Positions 6,341 through 12,341 of a stretch of 12,341 bases of DNA are shown here, piece after piece. The DNA lies in NCBI GenBank assembly GCA_964439135.1, contig CAYTNN010000143.1, forward strand, positions 1-12,341, given 5' to 3'. Each line of letters opens with the position of its first letter. The stretch's first letter is position 1. The notes below the pieces were generated by a model. It had not been told where the DNA came from. It worked only from the letters and a program-made list of their open reading frames with translations, and made no database searches. The translations under genes and the position numbers were made by a program. The stretch comes from JAFGPJ01 sp964439135. GTDB taxonomy: Bacteria > Planctomycetota > Phycisphaerae > Sedimentisphaerales > Anaerobacaceae.

Positions 6341-7192
6341 CTATTTTGGCCATGCGAGGTAGAAGGTTTCTCTGCGATAGTGGGAGTCGATATGACCGTC
6401 GAGGAAGGCGCAGTTTCCTCTGCCGCCGAGTCTGTTACCTGTTGGTGCATGATGGAAGCCTGCGATGGTATCCCAGAACGGCCCGACACCGTCGGGGCCG
6501 GGTTCGACAAGGCGGGGATTGCCGCCGACCTGACTGAGCCAGCCCTCGACCATCGCATCATCGCCGGGGACCATGAAAGTGTCATTGAGCCCCGAAATAT
6601 TGTATTCCACATCCACGAAAGAACTCTCCTCGGTGAACGAGAAAGTCGTAGCGGGATGCTTGACTTCGGAGATATTGACAACCCGCGATTCCCTGACACC
6701 CGAATTGTCACTGCCGACGTAAGCATTCATTGTGTAGTTGTACCAGGGCTCGTAATTTCGAATGCTCGATCCGGAATCCTGGTAGAAGTGGTCATCGGAA
6801 TTTCGGATCGCCAAGCGCTTGAACGTGGGACAGATGAACGCCCTTGCATCCATCAGATACGGATACATCTGTCCTCCGTATTCGGGGTGGCTCTTCAGAT
6901 CAATATCTCCGTTACACCACCGCAAATGCAGGTAATCGGAGACGCCCGACTCGACTGGGAAGGCAGTTAGCTGTGAGAAATAGCATCTCTCGGCCTGGGC
7001 AAACTTGCCGTCGTTGTCGTCGCAGTACATAGCTGTGGCAAGGGTATAGTTCTTCAGGTTGCCTTTGCAGGCCGCTCCCATGGCGAGGTCTTTGGCTTTG
7101 TTCAGGGCGGGCATAAGAATGGCCAACAGCAGGGCGATGACGGCGATAACTACGAGAAGCTCGATTAAGGTAAAACCGCTGATCTTTCTCAT
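6341..7192 (-). CDS. Prepilin-like (pseudopilin) protein, type II secretion/type IV pilus class
   Basis: The 283-residue protein begins MRKISGFTLIELLVVIAVIA. It has a prepilin peptidase site after Gly6, Phe as the first mature residue, the conserved Glu at mature position 5, and a hydrophobic N-terminal helix (about residues 7-30, ending LMPALNKAKD). The large C-terminal domain ends with GNCAFLDGHID, resembling the DGH tail of planctomycete prepilin-like proteins (the DUF1559/H-X9-DG style), although the spacing from the preceding His pair is longer. I chose the start at 7192 instead of an in-frame ATG at 7210 because a GGAGG site (7201-7205) lies 8 bases before it, and the longer form would put six residues before the leader. 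It would be membrane-inserted and processed by prepilin peptidase. No pilus assembly gene is nearby. Such orphan prepilin-like genes are numerous in planctomycetes, and their roles are mostly unknown. Confidence 0.88.
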   Translation of the reverse strand: MRKISGFTLIELLVVIAVIALLLAILMPALNKAKDLAMGAACKGNLKNYTLATAMYCDDNDGKFAQAERCYFSQLTAFPVESGVSDYLHLRWCNGDIDLKSHPEYGGQMYPYLMDARAFICPTFKRLAIRNSDDHFYQDSGSSIRNYEPWYNYTMNAYVGSDNSGVRESRVVNISEVKHPATTFSFTEESSFVDVEYNISGLNDTFMVPGDDAMVEGWLSQVGGNPRLVEPGPDGVGPFWDTIAGFHHAPTGNRLGGRGNCAFLDGHIDSHYRRETFYLAWPK

Positions 7193-7200
7193 AATACGAT

Positions 7201-7205
7201 CCTCC
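7201..7205 (-). promoter_or_regulatory. Ribosome binding site that fixes the pseudopilin start
   Basis: On the minus strand GGAGG lies 8 bases upstream of the ATG at 7190-7192. The alternative upstream ATG (7208-7210) would place this site inside the coding sequence and has no ribosome site of its own, so the shorter protein is preferred. Confidence 0.75.
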
Positions 7206-7230
7206 AGCATTATTAAAGAAACAATAAACT

Positions 7231-7244
7231 CGGCTCATAAGCCG
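7231..7244 (-). promoter_or_regulatory. Small hairpin in the pseudopilin leader
   Basis: CGGCT/AGCCG with a four-base loop forms a compact 5-bp hairpin in the predicted 5' leader, about 25 bases upstream of the ribosome site. It matches no riboswitch I recognise. It may be incidental. Confidence 0.3.
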
Positions 7245-7316
7245 CACATAAAAATCTCTGGTGGCAAACTCATTGAAGATTCTCAAAAGTTATGTGCAAT
7301 TCTACCAGAACCTATG

Positions 7317-7337
7317 ATAATATCACAATTATATTAT
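7317..7337 (-). promoter_or_regulatory. Inverted repeat over the pseudopilin -10, possible operator
   Basis: ATAATAT (7317-7323) and ATATTAT (7331-7337) form a perfect 7-bp inverted repeat with a 7-base spacer. It covers the predicted transcription start and most of the -10 box. The position suits a dimeric repressor. The arms are pure A/T in an AT-rich gap, so chance is a real alternative. Confidence 0.35.
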
Positions 7338-7361
7338 ATGTGTTAAAGGCTTCCATTTCAA
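7333..7361 (-). promoter_or_regulatory. Sigma70-type promoter of the pseudopilin gene
   Basis: On the minus strand TTGAAA (7356-7361, five of six consensus bases) is followed by exactly 17 bases and then TATAAT (7333-7338, full consensus). Transcription would start near 7326 and give a leader of about 130 bases. The preceding gene ends at 7402 on the same strand, so the pseudopilin can be expressed independently of the glycosidase operon. Confidence 0.65.
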
Positions 7362-7401
7362 GGATTTTTCAAGTATTTGAATAATATGGTTTGTGCTCAT
7401 T

Positions 7402-9639
7402 CTATTGTGGCGGCTGAATATAACCGTAATAACGCCCCATCCAGTAGGGCAGCAGCCACCATACTCCGTCGCTTTCGGTATTTCCGCCGTCTCCCTGGAT
7501 CGCTCTCCAGGGGTTTTCGTCCCATCGGATGACGCCGCGTTCACTGGGCGGCAGTAAACGGTTCGTCTGAAGGTTTTCCCATTCCGGCGTTCGCACGATC
7601 CGGATGTCTTCGCGGCGAGAATTATCGACCGTCCAGCGTATAAGATCGAGAGATGCGTCACGCAGGGAGGTAACAGAGATTTCCAATTGAGGCGTTTGGC
7701 CGGAGCAGGCGCCGTAGATGAATTCGAAAAACGGGCTGCAATCGGCTTTCACGGCGGCGTACCAATGGTCGAGGCTCTCGCGATACAGGCGTTGCAGCCT
7801 GGGATCATCTTCGTGTATCATCAGGCACGGCCAGGCCAGCGCAAGCAGCTCGTCGTCGATGTGCGTACGCCACGTGGGATTGATTGTCTTGGCGTGCTTT
7901 ACGTTGGCGGCGTAATCATGCTCGTGGAGCAGCTTGAGGTACTCGTTCTGATAGCGATTATCGCCGGAGACGTGAAAGGCCAGCTTCAGATATGAGAGGA
8001 TTTCCACGGAGTTTATACCTCGCTCCGGGGCCCAGTCCGGGTCATTGTTGAGCTTTTCCGGGGACCACACGCCCCATTTTGTGTGAGTTCCGTCGATGCC
8101 CTTAAGGACGTAGCTGCCTTCGATTATATAGTCGATAATATTGAGGATATGCCGGGACACACGCTGTCGTTCCGTAACGTCGGCGACCAAGTCGTAATAG
8201 AATAAATAGCCGAACATGTGCCCGGTGATTTCGTCGCTGCTGGTATCGCCCTTCCAGAGCCATTTGACGTCGCTGGAATGATGCCAGCGAACTTCAACTC
8301 TTTTTTCTCTTGGATTATCAACCACTATTTCGGCCCATTGCCTATCGGATATCTTTCTGTTCGGATCGGCCATCTTTGTCCATGAACTCGGAATGACCGT
8401 ACGCGCCACAAATCCGGGCGTTCCCGTGACGGTCTGTAGAAACAGCAGGGCTTCGAATGCTTTCTTTGCGTTTGCTTTTGCCCGGGGGTCTTTTGTCACG
8501 GCGTAATGGAAACTCTCGCTCGCAAGGTACATGCTGGTATATTGTCCATCGTTGTCATCGTCTCGCGGTTTCCATGTGCTCGTGTCGCCGGGGACGCTTA
8601 GCGAACATTTTTCGACCAGCCCGGGCTCGCGCACGTGTCGTGCCAGGCATACGTCGAGAAAATAATCCGCTTTTTCGGCAAGACTCATTGGCTTGCGTTT
8701 AATCGCGCTGACGCCCTTATCTGTTGCAATCCAACCAGTCCCGTGTGAATCGAACGCAATGTCACGCACATCGTCGCTGAGAAGCCAGCGTTTGCTGTGC
8801 CGGATCGACCAGTCCCGTCCATTATACCTTGCAATCCCACGATCAGTACCGACCCACATGTCACCGTTGGGTCCCTGCGTCACGCATCGTATTGAAACGC
8901 CGGGCAGACCTTCCGCGGGAGTGAAACTGCGAACGCGATTATCGCCCTTATAGATGGTGATGCCCCCAAGTCCACCGATCCACAGGCTGCCGTCGCCGGC
9001 ATAAGCGATGTCATGCAAGTCCGGGCCGAGCAGCTCAGATTCTGCCTGATACAATTTATACCCCGTATCCGTGTGGCGGTACAAACCCATCCCTGTGGCG
9101 ATCCACAATCCTCCGCTTCTATCGGCTAACGCGGCACGAAACTGCCTTGAGTACGGCGTCTCTTTATATGTACAAGTGTCGTTTGCGACGCTCCAGATAC
9201 CGGCACTGCCCAATCCGACAACTTCATTTTCTGTGACACATAACGCCGCAATCGGACAATCGATCTGCTTAAGCCTTAGCAGGCCTTTCGGCGTTGTTCG
9301 GTACATTCCGTTCCAGGCCCCAATCCAAACTGTCCCGGCACGATCTACAACAATATCGTACACCGGGCCGGCATTCTCCTTGCCCATGAGTTCGATCCAC
9401 TGCTTTTTATCGCTGTCTAATCGAAACACGCTTGCTTTAGTGCCTGCCCAGATGTAACCGGCTCCGTCGACTGCAATCGCACGTACATCATTATACCCAG
9501 CCTTCCGGCCAATGGGGTAAGCCTCGTGGTATTCCTGGACAAACGGCGAATCGGTTATGCCGGCTCCCGGACTTACGGCAACAGACACACTTAAGATCCA
9601 AGCGGACAAATAAATTAATGCTCGTAAAGGGCTGTTCAT
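7402..9639 (-). CDS. Secreted seven-bladed propeller fused to an alpha-helical toroid-like domain
   Basis: The 745-residue protein has a signal sequence (LIYLSAWILSVSVAVSPGA, cleavage near residues 21-26). Seven Reg_prop-type blades follow at about residues 49-318, with motifs such as GYIWAGT, GTVWIGAW, GGLWIATGMGLY, GSLWIGGLGGI, GDMWVGTDRGIARY and GTGWIATDKGV. Such blades normally form the periplasmic sensor of hybrid two-component systems, but here no membrane segment, kinase or DNA-binding domain follows. Instead residues about 322-645 are helical. They contain FHYAVTKDPRAKANAKKAFEAL, split here as FHYAVTKDP and AKKAFEAL, and DEITGHMFGYLFYYDLVAD, resembling an (alpha/alpha) toroid of a glycosidase or lyase. 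Acid clusters Asp360-Asp364, Asp469-Glu470 and Asp595-Asp596-Glu597 are candidate active-site residues. A beta-type tail (about 650-745) ends the protein. Its start overlaps the GH30 stop by four bases (ATGA), so translation is coupled. Predicted extracellular carbohydrate-active or glycan-binding protein; activity unknown. Confidence 0.85.
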   Translation of the reverse strand: MNSPLRALIYLSAWILSVSVAVSPGAGITDSPFVQEYHEAYPIGRKAGYNDVRAIAVDGAGYIWAGTKASVFRLDSDKKQWIELMGKENAGPVYDIVVDRAGTVWIGAWNGMYRTTPKGLLRLKQIDCPIAALCVTENEVVGLGSAGIWSVANDTCTYKETPYSRQFRAALADRSGGLWIATGMGLYRHTDTGYKLYQAESELLGPDLHDIAYAGDGSLWIGGLGGITIYKGDNRVRSFTPAEGLPGVSIRCVTQGPNGDMWVGTDRGIARYNGRDWSIRHSKRWLLSDDVRDIAFDSHGTGWIATDKGVSAIKRKPMSLAEKADYFLDVCLARHVREPGLVEKCSLSVPGDTSTWKPRDDDNDGQYTSMYLASESFHYAVTKDPRAKANAKKAFEALLFLQTVTGTPGFVARTVIPSSWTKMADPNRKISDRQWAEIVVDNPREKRVEVRWHHSSDVKWLWKGDTSSDEITGHMFGYLFYYDLVADVTERQRVSRHILNIIDYIIEGSYVLKGIDGTHTKWGVWSPEKLNNDPDWAPERGINSVEILSYLKLAFHVSGDNRYQNEYLKLLHEHDYAANVKHAKTINPTWRTHIDDELLALAWPCLMIHEDDPRLQRLYRESLDHWYAAVKADCSPFFEFIYGACSGQTPQLEISVTSLRDASLDLIRWTVDNSRREDIRIVRTPEWENLQTNRLLPPSERGVIRWDENPWRAIQGDGGNTESDGVWWLLPYWMGRYYGYIQPPQ

Positions 9640-11054
9640 TTTGTAATTTTCCCGAAGAAAGTGACAATGCTCTGGGGTGTCATCCGGAAGGCGGCCTTGT
9701 CGTCGACAGTCAATTCACCGGCTTCCTTCAAGTTCTCGGATGCCGAAGTGCGAAAGACCTTCAGCGAGGCCGGGACATTGAGATTTTTGAAAGCCAGATT
9801 CAGGGCCTGCTCCTGGTCGGTCGGATTGATGGCTACGATTGCCAGCCCTCCGTTGTCCTTATGCAAAAAAGCGTCCACCTGGACGTCGCCGAAGCCGGGC
9901 TGGGCGTCGATGCGAACAGCGCCGGGTCTTATAAATCGGCTGTAATGCATGGCCGTGTAGGTCTTCGGCGTGTACTCGCTCATCAACATGATGCCGTGTG
10001 TGCTCTTGCGGCTTTCGGTAATCTGCCAGGGCACGAAGGCCGAACAGTTGCCGGCCACGAGCGCATTGTGAAGGGCGTTGCCGATGCCCTTTTGAATTGG
10101 TTCCGGCCAGTCATGCCCGCCGGTGCCGCCCTCGGTGATCCAGAAAGGCTTGCCGGTCTCTTTGATAAGGTCCCAGAACCGGCGTGAGGAAGTGGCCGAC
10201 ATTTCGGCTTTGACTCCGTCCTCGTAGCCGTGGCTGGCAAAGACATCAAGTGCGGCCAGGGAATCTGGATTGTCTTTTATTGCCTTGACGTAAGAGCCGG
10301 TGCCGCCCTCGTACAGGTGGCTGGTCATCGTTTCGGGCCCGAAGGTTTTCACGTGGCCGTAGCCTTCGGCGTTTAGCATCTCGCGCAGCATGATGGTAAT
10401 GGCGGCAAAATCTCTGCCGTCCCATACGCAGCTCTCGAACGACTGGGTAAACTGCACTTCGTTGCCGGGGCTTACGGCATAAAAAGGAACACCCAATTTA
10501 TCGTGAAGTTTCACGTATTCGACCATCCACTTGCAGAAGTGCCTGAAATATTTCGGATCGACCCGGTTGGTGAATTCTCCATAACCCCCGGCCCTAATCG
10601 CGCCGGACTTTTTATCCGTGATGGATTTGTTCATTTTCATCCATGAAGGCGGGCTCCAGACCGTGCCGATGATTTTAATATCCGGATTGAGCTTAAGAAT
10701 GCCCCGGCCGAAATCCACGAATATCTGGGGCCGGCCGCCGTCCGCTTCTATGTCGAAATCCTCGCAGTGGATTCGCCTGAAGTCTTCCGTTGGCTTCTCG
10801 AAAGTCGGACCCCACATATTCACGCGGAGCATGTTGCATCCGACACCTTCGACATATATCTTCTGGAATTCCTCTGTACGGTATAGCTCGCGAAACCGGC
10901 CGGTCCACGCGATCAGGCACGTGCCGAAACCTTCGATGGTCTGATACTGCCGGCCGCCATCGACGACAACAGTCGTGGCTGGGGCCGAAACGGCCGGAAG
11001 GAAAATGCTTGAAATCAACATAAGGGCAATTACTCGCATTAATCGTGTACGCAT
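9636..11054 (-). CDS. Secreted GH30 family glycoside hydrolase
   Basis: The 472-residue protein has a signal peptide (cleavage likely after AVSA, residue 24). The GH30 hallmark near the start is YQTIEGFGTCLIAW (37-50). WSPPSWMKMN (133-142) is the usual strand-3 block. The acid/base Glu199 is in SPGNEVQFTQSFESC, the nucleophile Glu308 in PFWITEGGTGG. A C-terminal beta-sandwich (about 378-470) completes the standard GH30 layout. Known members cleave glucosylceramide, glucuronoxylan, beta-1,6-glucan or beta-1,6-galactan with retention. The NE...ESCVW arrangement resembles endo-acting xylanase/galactanase members more than glucosylceramidases, but I cannot assign a subfamily by eye. A GGAAAG ribosome site lies at 11064-11069, 9 bases from the ATG. 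It follows the fucosidase by 54 bases and overlaps the propeller gene, so it is the middle gene of an operon. Confidence 0.92.
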   Translation of the reverse strand: MRTRLMRVIALMLISSIFLPAVSAPATTVVVDGGRQYQTIEGFGTCLIAWTGRFRELYRTEEFQKIYVEGVGCNMLRVNMWGPTFEKPTEDFRRIHCEDFDIEADGGRPQIFVDFGRGILKLNPDIKIIGTVWSPPSWMKMNKSITDKKSGAIRAGGYGEFTNRVDPKYFRHFCKWMVEYVKLHDKLGVPFYAVSPGNEVQFTQSFESCVWDGRDFAAITIMLREMLNAEGYGHVKTFGPETMTSHLYEGGTGSYVKAIKDNPDSLAALDVFASHGYEDGVKAEMSATSSRRFWDLIKETGKPFWITEGGTGGHDWPEPIQKGIGNALHNALVAGNCSAFVPWQITESRKSTHGIMLMSEYTPKTYTAMHYSRFIRPGAVRIDAQPGFGDVQVDAFLHKDNGGLAIVAINPTDQEQALNLAFKNLNVPASLKVFRTSASENLKEAGELTVDDKAAFRMTPQSIVTFFGKITK

Positions 11055-11108
11055 AATTATATTCTTTCCAAGTCTATTCCAGTTCTGCGATCGGGCTTGC
11101 GATTTATT

Positions 11109-12341
11109 TTATTCCCGATACTCGATTGCAACGACCGAAACGATTTCGTCAGGAGCTTGCAGCGGGACATGAATTACCAGAGCATCCGGTCGTTTCTCGG
11201 TTTTTAAGGAAGTTTTATCAGTATCGGCAAGTAAATATGCGCGCGTGACATCCAGCCGGCCGACGGGCACTTCGAGAGTTCCGTCCTGAGGCCACTGAAA
11301 TACATGGGCGTAAAGCATGCCGGCCTTTTTGGTGAATCTGCCCCAGTCAGGCTGCTCGAACGGACTGGCGGTTGTGCCGTAAATAGCTTCACCGTTCTTG
11401 TCCATCCACCTGCCGATTGTTTGCATGGAATCGATGCTCTCTTGAGGAATCGAGCCATCTCCTTTCGGGCCGATATTCAAAAGATAATTGCCGCCCTTCG
11501 AGACGATATCGACGAGGTTTTGAATCAGTTTTTCAGGCGATTTCCAGGCATGGTCGTGGTCGGAATATCCCCATGTCGTGTTCATCGTCATACAGACCTC
11601 CCAATCGACGCCGGGAATACCGGTGGAGGGTATGGTCTGCTCGGGCGTGGTGAAATCTCCCTGTTCCGGCTTCCATGTTCTCAGGCGATCTGCGGAATCA
11701 TCTTTCTCGATATTCGGAATATGATAGAGCCGGTTGTTCGAGATAATTGCCGGCTGGAGACTGTGTGCCATAGCCATCAGTTCGTTGGCGCGCCAAAACG
11801 GCCCTTCGTTGCCTTTTTTCGAGTAGTCCCACCAGATGATATCGACTGGGCCGTAGTTCGAGAAAAGCTCGCGTGCCTGTGCGTGAAGATAATCGACGTA
11901 GATATCATGATTGCGCGGGCCATTCGGCGATGGTTTGCCCTTGAGTGGATGGGGCAACTGGTCGGCTTTGAGATAATCGTACTGTGGATGGTGCCAGTCT
12001 ATGACGGAGTGATAGAAGCCGACCTTCAAACCTTCGCTGCGGACGGCGTCCACTATCTCGGCGGCGAGATCACGGCCGAGAAGGTCGTGAGCATCGTAGG
12101 TAGTGTACTGAGAATTGAACAGGCAGAAGCCGTCGTGGTGTTTGCTGGTGAAGACCACGTAGCGACATCCGGCCTGCCGGGCGAGTTTAGCCCACTCGCG
12201 GGCGAAGCCTTTCTTGGGACGAAAGAGCGGGACAGCCTCGTGCGCGTATTCCCATGTATCGGCACCGACGCGCTGCTGGATCCATTCCATGCCGCCTCGC
12301 TCGCCGACAGGTTTGCCTTTCCATGTTCCGGCCAGACCCGA
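11109..12341 (-). CDS. Alpha-L-fucosidase, GH29 (5' end outside the window)
   Basis: The frame is open to the right edge, giving 410 residues plus stop. The ATG at 12288-12290 is not the start, because 17 upstream in-frame codons read as family-like sequence and the N-terminal part of the catalytic barrel (with the expected HWG region) is missing. GH29 signatures present are TSKHHDGF (KHHDGF at 12126-12143) and YGPVDIIWWDYSK, whose Asp (codon 11826-11828) is the likely catalytic nucleophile. Also present are WEVCMTMNTTWGYSDHDHAW and the strongly conserved GGNYLLNIGPKGDGSIP. The last ~85 residues form the usual C-terminal beta-sandwich. The enzyme removes alpha-L-fucose from glycans with retention. 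Any signal peptide would lie outside the window. It is the first visible gene of the GH29-GH30-propeller/toroid operon. Confidence 0.93.
   Translation of the reverse strand, partial: SGLAGTWKGKPVGERGGMEWIQQRVGADTWEYAHEAVPLFRPKKGFAREWAKLARQAGCRYVVFTSKHHDGFCLFNSQYTTYDAHDLLGRDLAAEIVDAVRSEGLKVGFYHSVIDWHHPQYDYLKADQLPHPLKGKPSPNGPRNHDIYVDYLHAQARELFSNYGPVDIIWWDYSKKGNEGPFWRANELMAMAHSLQPAIISNNRLYHIPNIEKDDSADRLRTWKPEQGDFTTPEQTIPSTGIPGVDWEVCMTMNTTWGYSDHDHAWKSPEKLIQNLVDIVSKGGNYLLNIGPKGDGSIPQESIDSMQTIGRWMDKNGEAIYGTTASPFEQPDWGRFTKKAGMLYAHVFQWPQDGTLEVPVGRLDVTRAYLLADTDKTSLKTEKRPDALVIHVPLQAPDEIVSVVAIEYRE

Noticed and set aside
6284..6970. 228-codon plus-strand frame opposite the pseudopilin, beginning in the palindromic repeat tail
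   Set aside because: Its hydrophobic start is just the reverse complement of the A-rich pseudopilin 3' region. The minus strand has a clear prepilin leader, ribosome site and promoter.
7193..7210. Longer pseudopilin starting MLEDRIMRK
   Set aside because: The extra codons contain the ribosome site for the internal ATG, and six additional residues before the leader are not needed.
7193..7330. c-di-GMP (GEMM) or other riboswitch in the pseudopilin leader
   Set aside because: Only one small 5-bp hairpin is evident, and the conserved GEMM elements are absent.
9618..10187. 189-codon plus-strand frame opposite the GH30 gene
   Set aside because: It overlaps the GH30 C-terminal domain, has no family resemblance and no ribosome site.
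12288..12290. ATG as start of the fucosidase
   Set aside because: The frame stays open to the window edge with family-like sequence upstream, and the remaining protein would lack the start of the catalytic barrel.

Overview
The window looks like a chromosomal segment of a Planctomycetota bacterium, most likely class Phycisphaerae. I infer this from protein style, not from a marker gene. The signs are a giant secreted protein with delta-60 repeats, leucine-rich repeats and Pro-Asn-Glu linkers, a C-terminal domain type I associate with Phycisphaerae, a lone prepilin-like protein ending in a GN-x-AFLDGH motif, and secreted GH29 and GH30 enzymes. No rRNA, tRNA, CRISPR array, integrase or phage gene was seen.

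Left part, plus strand (1-5598): an AT-rich non-coding stretch of about 590 bases leads into a 1277-residue secreted mosaic protein. It has a seven-unit delta-60 propeller-like region, eight 22-residue LRRs, an Fn3 domain, and an internally duplicated C-terminal domain with a period of about 230 residues. A secreted transglutaminase-like cysteine enzyme follows 30 bases later, probably in the same transcript.

Middle (5595-6292): a small REP/RAYT-type module. A REP-associated HUH transposase gene (5731-6207) is surrounded by four copies of one palindromic repeat. A decayed copy and a full copy lie upstream, an inverted copy overlaps the transposase stop codon and is followed by a T-tract, and a further full copy lies downstream. 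The inverted copy has swapped both strands of its stem while keeping base pairing. This is the most interesting small-scale structure in the window.

Right part, minus strand (6341-12341): reading from the right edge, a GH29 alpha-L-fucosidase (5' end outside the window), a GH30 glycosidase, and a secreted protein with a seven-bladed propeller fused to an alpha-helical, toroid-like domain. They form an apparent operon: a 54-base gap separates the first two, and an ATGA stop/start overlap joins the last two. This looks like an extracellular glycan-degradation cassette for a fucosylated plant or algal polysaccharide. Further on, with its own strong sigma70-like promoter and an AT-rich inverted repeat over the -10, lies a single type IV prepilin-like (pseudopilin) gene that converges on the RAYT module.
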